Under the pieces are notes generated by a model that did not search any database, was not told where the DNA came from, and was given only the letters and a program-made list of their open reading frames with translations. A DNA stretch of 64,000 bases from Bagarius yarrelli (lineage: Eukaryota > Chordata > Actinopteri > Siluriformes > Sisoridae), in NCBI GenBank assembly GCA_005784505.1, contig VCAZ01000015.1:3259168-3323167 (forward strand). Reading direction: 5' to 3'. Position 1 is the first letter of the stretch; every line of letters begins with the position of its first letter. Below are positions 11,396-24,132 of this stretch, piece by piece. Made by a program: the position numbers and the translations under genes.

Positions 11396-12035
11396 ATATA
11401 ATTTATGTTATGTTATGATTTAAAATAGTAAAATTGCCTGTTTATTGTAAAGGCAGAGGGACTTTTTTCACTGCATTTTTATTTTCTGTGTATATGTGTG
11501 CCTATGGGTAAACCCGACAGAATAAGCGACTCCTGCAGAGCTATGACACGGTCCTAATGTTGACCTTCTCCACAATAATATTCCATGGACTCCTTGTGGT
11601 TAGCTAATTAATAATTCAGCTGCTATGCTATCTATCCAGTTCATAAAGAAAGATTGAGGGAAAGGAAAGTGCTTTTTAAAACAGCAAGTCCACTCTATTG
11701 GTCTTCTCCTTACTTTGCTCGCACACTCCTCCACTGGGTTCCACTGGGTCATCACCCCAATAGCTAGCTGTCAAACACAATTTGTGTATTGCTGGTTGAG
11801 TCTTAGCCAGCAAAAGCTTTTTAACTCTGGAGAATGTCTTCTATGGTGGAAGGATAAAAGCTCAGGGCCAAGCTTGCATTTTCTGGAAGCTGCTGTTGGT
11901 AATAAGCATTATTTTTTAATTCTTAAACGTTTGTCCAATCACATTTTTTAAAAGATATCTGTGTTGTTCGTTATTAGTTAATTACTTATATTTGCTTATA
12001 TTGTACATTTACCAAATGTACATTTTGTTAGTTAC
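11396..12035. other. Spacer, nothing recognised
   Basis: No coding or repeat signal beyond short AT-rich tracts. The frame at 11715-11951 has no recognisable domain. Confidence 0.45.
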
Positions 12036-12148
12036 CCTTTTATCCAGCTATGTAGCTTGGGCCATGCTTAGGTGGCCAGCAGTGGCAAATAGGTGGTGGT
12101 TCGAATTGAACCCATAATCTTCTAATAAGCAGTCCTACACTTCAACCT
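12036..12148 (-). repeat. SINE family B, diverged
   Basis: CCCTTTTATCCAGCTATG at the tail side, then GGCCAGCAGTGGCAA-TAGGTGGTGG, TTCGAATTGAACCC and a decayed TTCAACCTA head. The order agrees with reverse-orientation family B. Confidence 0.45.
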
Positions 12149-15100
12149 ATTTACAATGATGTCTTTTCAAAGCATGTTGCAACTGTAAAAGAATAAAATA
12201 ATATAAGAGCAAGGTTAAGATTTGTTCTAAGGAGTCTCAACAATTAAGGCTCATTATCCCGAATAGGAGGAGAGAGGAGGGGTTGTATCCTTGAGCAACA
12301 TATTGTGTGGAGTGTAATTCATTGCAGCCTCCAATGGCGCTATTTAAAGAGGATTGTACATTTTGATCACAACACCACTTAACCAGGTAGAAATGCTCAG
12401 GAATACCGAGGCCAAGGCTGACGATGAATGGGGGTTATTGGGGGTCCCCAAATTACTGCAACATTTTAAACAATGCTTCAAGGTTTGGATCCATATGCAG
12501 CTTTATTCTCCAATAGCATGCTGAAAAGGGAAAACGCTGTATTTCTTATTCCAATACAACAGGCTCAGGGTCGGTGCAGGCAGAAAGCAGGGTAAATAAA
12601 CATGCAAACGTCAGTACACAGAAAAAGAAACAAGAAAATAATAATTCTGATTGGACGAACATTTCCTGGTCTTATGCCTTCCATAAAATATATAAATATA
12701 TAATTAAACTAGTAATGTTTATGCATATAATTATTTAGTATACATTTAAGGTAGCCTAATTATTTGTTAGATTTACCTACCAACAGAACGGTACATTCAA
12801 CAAAGTATTCCATCGTAATTCTGAATGCAGAGAATTTGACCAAAAATGTACAGGTGATTATCTCATCTTAGGCTGTCATCTTTTATCTTTATCTTATTTG
12901 TAGCTCATTTGTCGGTAGGCTTATAACAAAATAATCAACTAATCTCGCATTAGGAGGCATATTAAATACATTTAAAAATCATAATAAAATCTTGACAATT
13001 ATAATAAGAGTCATTGTGGTCTGTGTCATTTTCTGTTACTGACTGGCCCAGTCGCCATAAAAGAAAGGAACGATTATGTGGCCTTCACATGAAAAAAGTG
13101 TGTGGACCGCTGTTCTAGAGCAATACAATTTTCCTTTATCCAAATACTTTTTATTACCATATTATTATTTCTTTTCAAAGTTGTTAAAAATGCATGGTAG
13201 CATTTGAGCCCAGACATGACTTGGTATATGATCCAATTAAAGTTTGTTTGTTAGCCTTTAGTCGAGGGTATAATTAGAAATTACTTTCATTGATCTTTTC
13301 TATTGTTTTTAATGGCTGTGAAACTCTTGTGGCTCTTAGCTGATTGAAAGGCCATGGCATGACATATTTGGGGTGGTGTAGTTTTGTCATACTGTTACCC
13401 TTTGTTAAAAGCCACCAATACAGTTTTTATCAGCCATAAAACAGAAAGCACAAGGGGCTTGGTATTTTAATATTTTAAACCAAGCTAATGATAACCCATA
13501 TTTATAAAAGCTTTTGTGTGTTTTTTTTTTTAGAGTATTAAAGCATACCGATTAACAGAAAATAATTTATGGCCTTGAGGTCTTGTTATCGCTTCCCCAC
13601 ACTTTGTAAAGAAAAACAAAGGGTAACATTTTCAAGCCAGGCTCAATGCTTGGAAGCAAATTTAAAAGGGTATTGTTAGCTATGTAGTTATTTACAGTTA
13701 CGCTGTTTCAATAAAAATTGGTGTCGGAAAGCTTATTTATAATATTAAGACAAATGGATGCACGCCTATGAAAGGCACTCGGCTGATTAACTTGCCCGCG
13801 ATCGCTTTATATCTGTTGCCTGTTTGATGTATTATGTCTTTTTAAGTCTCGGTCGAAGGCAATCACAAGCTGTTTCATTGCACAGAGCTCTTAGATGCAC
13901 AAGATTGCCTGTCGCTTCCCTGGGGAGGTGCTCCTTCAAAATTATTGACTACCGGATGGTGAGATAGTGTATAAGCCGAGCATGCGTGTGTTTATGTATT
14001 GTAAGGCAGGGTCAATAAAAGGACAAAGGTCAGAAAATCAGAATGGCAGGTCAAATGCTTAAGGACTAATATATTTCTATAGTAAAAGCTATTTATCAAA
14101 TATGAATTAGAGCTGGACAACCTTTTAAGATCAAGCTTATTTTGTCATTCAAGCTAAATTCAAGCATCTTTCTTTAGTCATGTTATTTGATGAGAAAGCA
14201 TGTGGTTAACTGAAAAAAGAACAGAAATAAGTATTTGCATGAAGTTTGAGACCTTTCCCTGTGCTTGGCCTCACAGAGCTGAATGTAGCTAGAGGGCCAA
14301 CTCAGGTTTCTCTAACTAACTCCTATTGTATAGACTGGACTTTGTGGCCGCCCTCTCCATGCCCTGTTGCTAGAGTGCTAGCAGAGAATTTCCTGCCTCT
14401 TCGAGAGCTGTGAATGGCTTGTGTTTTTCTGCCAAAGCACAGCTGCGTAGTCTCGCCAGGGGTCCTTGTCCTGCACCTTACATCCACTCTCACCGTGACT
14501 GACAATGATTGTCAGAAGCAAGTCTGCCCTCCAGTAAAGTCTCAATAACAACATTTTATTGCAGTGTCTAAACAGTGTCTTCAATCTTTTTCAATGCCAG
14601 CCCAGAGGAACACATGGCATTGTTCTCACAGTGGGCCTCTTGAGCACCAAATCAGTAACTATCTTTTTGATGCATCATTTACCAACTAACCAAACATTGT
14701 TGACACCGTAAATTTGGTGCCACACATATAAAGGGCAAACTTGGGCATTTGAATATAATACTGTTCTGAAATCAATTCATTCTACATATATTGTTTCAAA
14801 TAAAAGAAAGAAAAATGTCTGGAAGGACCACTGGTAAACAACTCACAATGGTCCATATTGCTTCTTTGTCCATATAGAGCTCTGAGATGGTCCTTATGCC
14901 ATCGAACACAGATAGGGGTCAATAAAAGAAGAGTTTCGCTCTGTAGGGAGAAACATCAACATGCACTGTCTGTTTGACCTTGGCCCTGCCTCTCCCCACT
15001 ACCACAGCAATGCTCTTCCATCACTGTGTCATAACAAAAGCGGAAGGCCTTGCCCTTTTAAACAGGCAAATGATCCCCTGGGGCTGATAATATTCAGCTA

Positions 15101-17118
15101 ATCCACTGATCCTTTGTTAGGGAGGATACCTCTGCTAGCATTGCTAGCAGGCTTGGTTATGTTTCTGCATTATTTTCCAGCAAAGATTTGGGCAAGGTCT
15201 TTGCAAGAGTCGGTAAAATTGTTAAGGTTAACATGTATTTAACTTGTGAACTTTTCATGTCATGGGTTAAAGATAAGCTTCAATCAGTTAATCTACCAGA
15301 ATTTGCGTCACCAAAATTTACCCGAATAGAAAGTTTCCAAAAAGGAAAACAGTCTCTGATGTTGGTCAGAATGCAGAGAAAACACCAACTAATAATAAAA
15401 TGTTAGAATAATCTTTTGCATTTTGCAAGCCTCATTGATATTTGGATTGCAAAAATCAAACTGACAAGCAAATCAAGTCAGCCTCAACAGATTTACACTC
15501 TTCGTACAGGTCTGTAAAGGTCCAGCAGCTGCTGTTTGTGGTTTGTGAAAGCTTTTCCTTTACCTTTAAGTCTACATTCTGGTCTTCAGACATGTTCATG
15601 AGCTTTAAGAATGAAGAGACTGAATGTACTACTGAATGTAGAGACAGTGAAAAAGAGATTCTTTGGCAAAGTTGCTGGGCTTACCCTCTGTGAAAGGGTG
15701 AAGAGCCAGACAGAGTAAAGCCGTTGCTCATTTGAATTGTAAGTAGCTGGGTGAGGTTGTTTGGGCACCACACAAGGATTTCCCCTGGTCGGGCTGTATC
15801 AGGTACCAACCACAGGGCATCAATTTGACGGAAGACCCATGACCTGCCAGCTTAGGATTTTTTGGAGCTCCCTATGAGAAGCTGGAATTTGAGGCTAAAG
15901 ATAGCAGATGGGTCAATTTTATCATGAATACTAGAACAGGATATTATCCAGGATATTATCTGTGCTAGTGTTGTGCCTAGTAAAAAAGGTAAATACATGT
16001 TATTTGATCAGTGGATGCATTTGAAACTTCTGGTAAGTAACATTTTTCTATTTTAAGTGTATTTTAAGCTGTGTAAACCAGATTTTCCAAAAGGGTTTTC
16101 TAAAACCACAGAAATTAAATTACCTAAACAATTGTGAGTGTCACTGTGTCAGTGGAATAAAACCTGGGAATAACACAGTCTGGAAATAATTCAGCATGTG
16201 GCCTAGTCGCTCAATAAATTCCACTTTTGGTGTCTCTATATCTTCTAGTGTGTTCCAACATCACATAAAGTGACTTGTCAACCATTGATAAACACGTGAC
16301 ATTTGTTAAGTCATTATTATCGGCATCCTCGAATTCATATGAGTGACAAATAGGACAGAAGTACTCTGACGGATGAGCAGAAATCCTTTAGCATTGCCAT
16401 ATATTTTAGCAGGATGTCAATGTTCTGGAGATAAGCGGCATACATTTCTACGTTTGGCAGGAGGTGAGAGAGAAGCCAAGTAGAAATGATTACCACTACT
16501 GAGGAGTACAAATAAGCACGATGGGACAGGATCTACAGAGAGAAGATCAATTCACATAAATGCCTCGCTTTACACATTGCTTATTTGAAATGCTGAAAAT
16601 TGAATTTAGATTAGTTGCATCCCACTTATGGTAATGGCTGCTGCCTTTCTGCTTATCTTCGAAAGCACTTTTACTCTGTGCCCTTTCAGGTTTGAGCCTA
16701 TCGAAAATGACGGATGAGTGATGCTCGTCTTTAGAGGTGTCTAGTGAGAAAGAACCCCTTAATTAACTAAAAATATTTGTTTTATCTTTATATCTCTTTT
16801 TAAATATAGTATAAAAGTACATCTAAGATATATCCAAGATGAACTATGTGCTTGTTTTACTAGGCTTTTGATTTATATTAGTAATTAGCTTAATTACTGT
16901 GTATGTTGGACAATTGATATATAAATGAAAACCAACAATTAAATGTTTTAAACAATTAAAAAATGCATACTTTTTGATACAATTGTTTTTTATAATTATA
17001 ATTAAGTTGTGCCGTTTGTTGTTTGTCTTTAAGAATGTTGCGGTTTGCTTTTTTATTCGAAGAACATTTATGTTGAATAAAAAAAATGGTTCTTGATGGA
17101 AACTGTGTAAAAAAAATT
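12149..17118. other. Five kilobases without identifiable repeats or genes
   Basis: Mostly single-copy. Less AT-rich, motif-dense blocks at about 13540-13990 (for example GCCCGCGATCGCTTTATATC and GATTGCCTGTCGCTTCCCTGGGG) and 15000-15160 (GCCCTTTTAAACAGGCAAATGATCCCCTGG, GGCTGATAATATTCAGC) look like candidate conserved non-coding elements. Open frames at 14323-14584 and 15188-15693 show no domain or coding signature. Confidence 0.4.
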
Positions 17119-17262
17119 GCATTTGGCAGACGCCTTTATCCAGAATTTATCTCTTGAATTTATCTCTTTTATACAGCTGAGCAATTGGGGGTTAAGCGCT
17201 TTGCTCATGAGCCCAACAGCGGCAACTTGGTGGTGCAGGGAATCAAACCTCGGTTCTCTAAC
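17119..17262 (-). repeat. SINE family B, reverse orientation
   Basis: Starts GCATTTGGCAGACGCCTTTATCCAGA (reverse of the tail), then CAGCTGAGCAATTGGGGGTTAAG, CTTTGCTCATGAGCCCAACAGCGGCAACTTGGTGGTGCAGGG and AATCAAACCTCGGTTCTC (reverse of the B-box). The head end is truncated before the A-box. Confidence 0.8.
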
Positions 17263-19029
17263 GGTAATTTAATAGTAAAAGTATCAAAGATACAGTCATT
17301 ATATATCATTAAAGACTATGCATTGTTATAGTAAAATAGGCTCAGTGGTGCACAAAGAAAAAGAGGTGAAATGTGAAATATGCTTTAGTAGTTCTTTAGT
17401 TCGGTAGAGATGTATTAAAGGTTCTGTGAGGCACATAAATGTTTCTGGGAAAACAGAACACTACTGATAAAAAACAGCAGAAAGGGTTAATATATGCATT
17501 TGTACTGTGTGCGTATGGTGGGGTGAAATATCAAATGAGCTGTAGAGGCGGTCAATACTATTCAATTTGGTTGGAAAAAAAACGCTGCATATTGATTTAT
17601 TGATTAATACTGATGAATATGGCACTCCAAGGTAAGGTAGAGAGATTTAATTGTGATGTAGAGTTCAGGTGGTCACTACAGACATTTTTTTACTTAATGG
17701 TATTTCAGGATTTTTGATTTTTATTTTTTTTTACCCTTTTTTTTAACTATTTCTACATAGTAACAATTAACAAAAAATCAGAAGTACATTTTTACATTGT
17801 ACATTATTATTTGGTTTGTTTTTTTAGGTGATTAATATGAATAGGTCATGGCAAATAAGATAAAAATCCTAAAATACACAAAATATCTGCTCATTTTTCC
17901 ATTAGCTATAGTATTTTATTTTTATTGATTAGATTACAAAACATGATATCTTTACTGAATTCATCTTCCAGTCCCAAAAGTGACAAAAGAATAGCAGTGG
18001 TTAGTATCAGTGAGATAATAAATAAAATCTGACTGCATTATGTCTGCATGCTTTTTCATTTTTATCAGGGAGAAACTATTTCAGGATCGATTTGACACTG
18101 GAGGGCTTTTGGGAGATCAGATAATCTGTTTGCTCTTTAGTTTGTGTTTATTCATGCACGATGCACATCCCTAAGAAAGCACTATCAAAGCTAATGATCA
18201 CTCCATAAAGGCCAATGAAAAACAGCAGTTAAATGTGTTGTGGTTTTTGTGTGCACATTTTTGACTAATATGTAATTGAAAGAAGGGCCTTGCAGCTAAT
18301 CGATATGCGAATAAATGAAGAAACTAAGCTGCAGCTAGCCACTGTGCGCTAAAGTCTCAGTTTCAATCAATGTAGGTAGGTGTGTGCTTGGGACAGTTCA
18401 TGGCAAGGCCGCGTGTGAGAGAAGATCGGTCTTTGCCTCACTCTTAATCTTTAAACCGATTTTGTGAGCTATGATAGCTGGATTGAATGGTGTAAGAGTT
18501 TGCTACGCTATCCTGGGGCATCAGCATTTAACGCAGACAGATGGAGAATAAAATTCCTGTGCATGTTGTTTACTAGATTACGTTCCTATCATTCCTGATC
18601 TCTTGAGCTTTTCTTCTTTTTTTCACATGGGATCTTTGAAGGTGAAAACACTGCATTTGTTCCTGTTTGCCTTGAGGTTTGAATCTGGCCAAAATGCTAA
18701 TTTACTCTTGTGCCAAATCATAATTAGAGCCTTTTTTTATACAAAGGATTTCACCTAATATGCCATGATATAATGATAGAGGTGAGTAAAGTTTGGAGCA
18801 TTAGCATTGACTGCAACACCAGGTCATTCCTTCCAGATGGTTCTGTAAAACTCTTAACTTGTTTTTCTGCCACACATTTGCATTGGGCTAACATGAGCCT
18901 CTGTCTCCCCGAATAAAAAAATTACATTTTAGGAGCTGTTTATTTTCTGTTTCAGGAAAAAAAGAACAATGTCACTGACATGATGCTTTTGTTTAACAGC
19001 ATGTCTTAAGTTGTTTTATTTATTACTTC
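17263..19029. other. Single-copy spacer with possible conserved blocks
   Basis: AT-rich with T-tracts at 17700-17830. The 18100-18600 part is less AT-rich and repeat-free and could be conserved. An ATAGAG|GTGAGTAAAG donor-like site at 18782 lacks a convincing matching acceptor. Confidence 0.35.
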
Positions 19030-19419
19030 TAGGGCTGTGTATTGACAAGGGCCTCGTGATATGAGGCATATCACAATACATGGGTCATGATCCAATATAT
19101 TATGACATATAACAATACATATTGCAGTATATTGTAATACTTCAACTAAAAAAGTAAAACATAAACAACATAAAAATACAACAAATACCAATGCTTGCTT
19201 CTGAGACAATGGCTGTACGTATCAGCGACAACTACAGGAGTGGAGAAGGATGTTGTTTGACACGCACTGAAGATTTTAGTACAAAATATTATTGTAAAAG
19301 TAAATCAGTTTAAAATGTAACTAAATATGCATTAATACTAGAGGTTAGAATATCGATACACTATCGGGGGGAATAAATATCGCAATAGTTATCTGTATCA
19401 ATATTTTTACACAGCCCTA
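19030..19419. mobile_element. hAT-type MITE with TAGGGCTGTG ends
   Basis: TAGGGCTGTG at the left end is mirrored by CACAGCCCTA-type sequence at the right end (ACAGCCCTA). The interior is full of CAATATATTATGACATATAAC and ATATCGCAATAG motifs, typical of the fish hAT MITEs whose termini begin TAGGGCTG and continue with ATATCG-like sequence. No protein is encoded and no exact 8-bp duplication is visible. Confidence 0.65.
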
Positions 19420-19688
19420 CTGACTTTTTTTCAAAATTTTACTAACAATAAAAACTAACAATATTTGCTGTTAAATGTGTGGGTAAAAAAAATAAATAAA
19501 TAAAGTGAACTTAAGTTAATAAAAAGAGAAGCTTTGTCTGGAAAATGAATCCCAGTTTCTAGAGTTTTTTTTATGTCATGTTGTCCAGATATTGGAAAAA
19601 GTTTATGGTCTGAGTTTATTGCAGGTAGCAACAGTAGCGGTGTGTATTTCTACATTATTCTATTTTCTAAATATCTTTTTTTTTTTAG
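19420..19688. other. AT-rich spacer ending in a pyrimidine tract
   Basis: AAATAAATAAATAAAG run at about 19488-19504. The end (TTCTATTTTCTAAATATC followed by a T-tract and TAG) is a good splice-acceptor context for the candidate exon that follows. Confidence 0.4.
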
Positions 19689-19800
19689 AGAAAGAAAAAC
19701 CCAAATCACAACTTTCAACACTCAATCGGCCCTCTAATCCTCTCTAAATATGGTAAAAAGAAGAATGTCCAATATTAGCTCTTTTCCTGTGATCAATGGG
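19689..19800 (+). other. Candidate non-coding exon (weak)
   Basis: A T-rich acceptor (a T-tract ending TAG) precedes 19689 and a GTGAGTAATG donor follows 19800. All three frames of the 112 bp contain stops, so it could only be UTR or lncRNA. An alternative weaker donor (ATG|GTAAAAAG) lies at 19753. Splice-like motifs of this quality occur by chance in AT-rich DNA. Confidence 0.25.
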
Positions 19801-22659
19801 GTGAGTAATGGTGTGGGAAACATATCTGCAAGCCTCCTGGTTCTCCTTAGCCCCTCAGAGGAGCTAAAGGGGCCATCGGGGTTGCCTATAGGGCTGTCAG
19901 TCGGATTCATGTTTTGATTAGTTTAATCCTGCAATCCAAGTGATAAGAGCAACTCCTGCTCACCCTGGCCACTGGAGGACCGCTGTTTCTGTCTTTTGTC
20001 TTCCCTCTGTCTCTTTGCTTCTGTTTATTTGTCTCAGTTTCACCTTTTTTTTTACAAAGAAGGATAAGAACAAGCTGTCAAAGTCTGAGAGATAGCATCA
20101 TGAGCTGACGCCCTACACAGCAGGCGTATCTCAACCAGGCCACTCAAGCATGCTTTTAGTTATCAGGGCCAGCATCGAGGTCAGGGCTGATGGATCATAG
20201 AGAGGCTTTTACATTAGCAGGAAAGGGGAAGAGTCTATCCATAGTTCCTCACCGCTGTATTCTACCTGTAGGTTCAGATTAGATGCTATTTTGGGGAAAG
20301 AAATAATGGAATCTGTAATAATGGATTAATTAATAAAGAATGGAGGACCGAAGGTTTATCATATAGTTCCCAAGTGAATCTCATTTATTCATGTAACTAT
20401 TCACAAAAAGAAGGTATAATTGGGAAAGATGAAAATGTTTCTGCTCTTTTTTAATTAGTTTCCTTTAATAAAAGAGGAAATAGTCAAAAGGCATACTAAT
20501 ATTAGCTGGTTCAGACCGGGAAAACTCTTGCCACTCATATCAGGTGTATGACAAAACTGATACTCGTACCAACACGCATCCTATAAGGCCTAAAGCACTG
20601 CACAGTTACTGTTGTGTCAGACGACTTACCCTTTCTTTGGTGTCGACACACTTCTCTGTTCGGGCGTTTGGCATAACCTCTTTCTATACTGATCTTACAC
20701 AGTGAAAGATTTCTTTATTCATGAAACTCAAATCAATTCTTAAATGTTTAACATAATTCATTTTTTAACCTAATGTTTTACTTCCTGTCAGTCATTAAGT
20801 ATCAAAAAAACTTCATTACATCATTTTACTTTCTGCAAACTTCAGTTTAGTCATTATAATCAATTTTTAAAATATTTAACCATATTTACCATAAGTGCTT
20901 TCTGCACTTTCTCTGTTATTCCGGTTTTAGAGGACGTCTGCAAAGAGCCAAAGTCAAGGTTCTGCAGGATTATCATGGCCGTCGACGACACTGTTACTCT
21001 GGGCACCTTGCTAAATGGGTTTAAATTTTTAATTTGCTCAGGAACAAAGATCACATCATTGGAGGATAGCGTAGCAGTAATTTATTTAAGACGTCCTCTC
21101 TGTGGGGAGAGTGAGAGTTATTTTAGTTTCAGCCGAGGAGATGAAGCGGATGTGGAAGGTCTCGCCTGTCTCAGTGTACCTGAAGGTCACACCATGAGCC
21201 ACAGCAGATGAACAGAGCAATCGGAGCAAAGCAGTTTGCCTAAAGAACGTGCTGCGGGATGTGGGAGAAGGTTTAAATGTTGACATCTTTATCGAGGATG
21301 TACAAACCTGAACAAGAAAAATGGTCATGCCATTTTAAGCAATTTTATAGTACTCTAATGTGAAGACATGTTTTAGGATGTATATATAATGTGGGATGAT
21401 AAACAGTAGAGGATAGGTGTAGTTTTTAACAGAAATATTACAACCGTAAGAGTGCATTTGATTTTTTTTTTGTTACGTCTCAGGTTCATATGAGTTTCAC
21501 TGGCAGATTTAAACGCTGATAGCTACCAACACCCAGCAGAGGAATAAAAGCTGCACTGTAGATTTGTTTTTTATAACGATTGTCCACACAAAGACTAAAC
21601 AGTAAGATAATCATGTCTTTGTGGACCGCATAAACAAACATGTGAGCCTTTACAAAAAATTGTAGGTTTTAAAATGAATTTAAAATCAGTTTTATATTTA
21701 AAATCAGGTTTAATCCAGAAGAAGATAATGCTGATTAAAGAAAATACCCAAAAGGCAGTGAAAGTACAACAAAAAAAACCTTAAAAAGGTGTGTGTGTTT
21801 GTGTCACACTGTCAGCTGTGTATTTCTTGGGATCTACACTTACCAAACATATTGACTAATCCAAGTAAACATGTCTTGACTGATTAGAGATCTTTATGAA
21901 TTTATTTCTGGACAATTCTCGAGTTCCAGTATTGCGAAATATTCTCTAAAATACTCGTTCTTATTTTCATTAAAGTAAAAGCCTCCCACAGCCTTTAATT
22001 AACATTTTAAACTCCATCGTAATCAGCACTACATGCCTAACCTCTGATCAGCAGTCATTTATTGTATTTGCCCTCAAATAAGCCACTTTGTTTATTTTTA
22101 TTTGAATTCTTTACCGAGCAGTTTATCCTTAATGAGTATGGATTAAAGGAATCCAAACCTTGCAATCCAAAACCAAGTCCAAAGTCTTTCATAGCAGATA
22201 TTTTATATTTTAAATATATAGACATTTTACAGCCCTAACCTGCAAGGATGTAACTTCTACTTAAGTGGATAAACTGTGATTAAATGTGATTATATGCACA
22301 GCTAACTAATTTACCACACATGGCAAATTAAAAAAGCTACTACGGCTGATACCCAGTATTCATAAGATCTCTGTAGGTATTTACACTAAAGTAGATCGAT
22401 CCAATAATTATTTCCCTCATCATCATTCTATTAATAAGATGGGAGCGTGCAGTTTCAGAAAATTAATCGAAAACTGGGTAAAGTGATGTAATCCGTAAAT
22501 TCACATTACATAGAAATTACAGCTTTAATGATTATTTTACATGTCATGCCTATATAAAACTCGGAAACATTCTATTTTCCTTAAACCAGGTTTGGGTTTT
22601 AGTTGGTTTTATACTTTTGAACTGTAAGCAGAAGCAATGGATTTCCAACAGATGAACAA
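19801..22659. other. Single-copy stretch with two less AT-rich blocks
   Basis: 19800-20280 is repeat-free, balanced in composition and possibly conserved. 20860-21330 carries adjacent minus-strand frames of 64 and 80 codons in different frames, with less biased composition than the surroundings, but they match no family I recognise. The rest is AT-rich. Confidence 0.35.
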
Positions 22660-22816
22660 GTAGTGATAGCTCAGTTGTTGGCTAGGGTTAGGGTTAAGGT
22701 TAGGGTTGTGAGTTCAAATCCAAGAAGCACCACTACTGCTGGGCTCTTATTTAAGACCCTTAACTGTTTAGTTATATGAAATGTAAGTGACTTTGGATAA
22801 AAGCGTCTGTTAGATG
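22660..22816 (+). repeat. SINE family B with telomere-like insertion
   Basis: Head GTAGTGATAGCTCAGTTGTTGG, then a (TAGGGT)n stretch at 22683-22707, then the B-box region GTGAGTTCAAATCC, CTGCTGGGCTC-TTATTTAAGACCCTTAAC, and the tail AAGTGACTTTGGATAAAAGCGTCTGTTAGATG. It is in the forward sense and nearly complete. Confidence 0.8.
22683..22707 (+). repeat. Telomere-like TTAGGG repeat, four units
   Basis: Four consecutive TAGGGT units with one G-to-A change in the third (TAAGGT). It lies exactly where other family B heads carry GGTTAAGG, so it probably arose by expansion of that motif within the SINE and is not a captured telomere. Confidence 0.7.
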
Positions 22817-22879
22817 AAACAGGAATGCACTAGACTAACTCTGTTTCTGCCCTGGCTGTAGTTAGAGTGGTGTATTTAA

Positions 22880-23240
22880 TGTCTTTCGAACTGTTCATTT
22901 TAATAATTCAGCTTTTTCAGCTCCTTTTATTGTCAGCCCTCCAGATTTATTTTGACCCTGTCTCATTGGGATAATTATTATTCAGCATTTCCAGAGAGCT
23001 GCTCCTTCGATAATAAGTGCTTTTGCACTTATCTCCATCAAACATTGTCGCAAAAGCAGCTCTGAGTCAGTGCGGCTGGAGCCAGAGTAAAATTTATAAG
23101 CCAAGCGATGCATTTTGGGAAGCGACCGCACATAAGAACAATGAATTAGCAGAGTGTATTGGCTGCAAATGTTAGACAACCGGACTGTAGCTCCATGTCT
23201 GTCTCTTTTAGTGCATTTGTTCTCCGTGTCAACGCCCACT
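22880..23240. promoter_or_regulatory. Candidate conserved non-coding element
   Basis: Repeat-free, less AT-rich sequence with dense motif-like content. It includes a perfect hairpin-type palindrome at 23013-23032 (ATAAGTGC-TTTT-GCACTTAT) whose arms resemble NKX-type AAGTG sites in opposite orientations, and AGAACAATGAATT, a SOX-like site, near 23135. No coding frame. Enhancer identity is an inference only. Confidence 0.3.
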
Positions 23241-23639
23241 ATCGTCTTCTGGAAAATTGCTCTGTGAAATCTGTAGTGCTGTACCTGCCAGTAAGCCTGT
23301 GCTACAAATTGTTGCTAAAAATTAGCTTAGCTTAACTCCATATGTGCAACCTGGCCGTGACTGAGCGTGGTGCATCCGGCATGATAACCAAGCACCCAAA
23401 GCCTTGGCTTCTGACTCATATCCTTGCCTGCAGTGTCACCATCATGCCTTAACAAAGGATTTGTAACCCGTTTACTAGCTTTTCTATTTAAAACAGAGGC
23501 CAAATAAGCGGTTGTGTTTTAGTATCGCTTTTATTTCCAAAATAATTAATGACAAAGAACAAGAATTATGTGGGATTTCTGTATAAGTGATTGTAAGATC
23601 CTCATGCTGTGACTATGAAATAGGACTTCATTATTATTT

Positions 23640-23850
23640 TTTTATTAATCATATAGCAGCTAAATCAGGCAGAGAGGGAGGTGAATTACCCCCTGACCTT
23701 ATCACATTAATTGAATTGTATATTAATGTGCCAGCCACTGTTTATTGCATGCCCTAATATTTGCCCTGGTTGTAGCTTAGCAACCACAGCTTATTGTTAC
23801 CTTAACTGCATTGCACAGTGAACAAATTATTATGATTATGCACCAGCAGG
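23640..23850. promoter_or_regulatory. Candidate conserved non-coding element
   Basis: A compact block of homeodomain- and nuclear-receptor-like motifs: AGGTGAATTACCCCCTGACCTTATC, ACATTAATTGAATTG, TATTAATGTGCC and AGCAACCACAGC (a RUNX-like CCACA). The texture, evenly mixed and without low-complexity sequence, is what vertebrate conserved elements usually look like. A single genome cannot prove it. Confidence 0.3.
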
Positions 23851-24132
23851 CATTTTCAACTATTGTTTTTTGTTAATGATTTTAATAAGAAAATAAGTTA
23901 TTATTAATAGAAGACTCTGTCATGTCATATGTATATGACATTTCATAATTGTAACATATTTAGAGTTCCATTTAATGTTGCAGAACGTCCCTAAAACGAT
24001 GTCCTGTTTTTACATTTAAGCAGCAGCTATAAACATTCCCTTAGCCCTCTCTTTTAATGACCAGAGCAAAACATCTGCGGTGCATTATATAGGTAAAAGT
24101 ATTAAGAAACCATAGTGTAAAATCCATATTTA
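23851..24132. other. AT-rich spacer with a small palindrome
   Basis: ATGTCATA-TGTA-TATGACAT forms an 8-bp-arm inverted repeat at 23922-23941. Nothing else was recognised. Confidence 0.4.

Noticed and set aside
18748..18782. Possible exon ending at ATAGAG|GTGAGTAAAG
   Set aside because: The donor is good but the only acceptor nearby leaves 35 bp with a weak tract.
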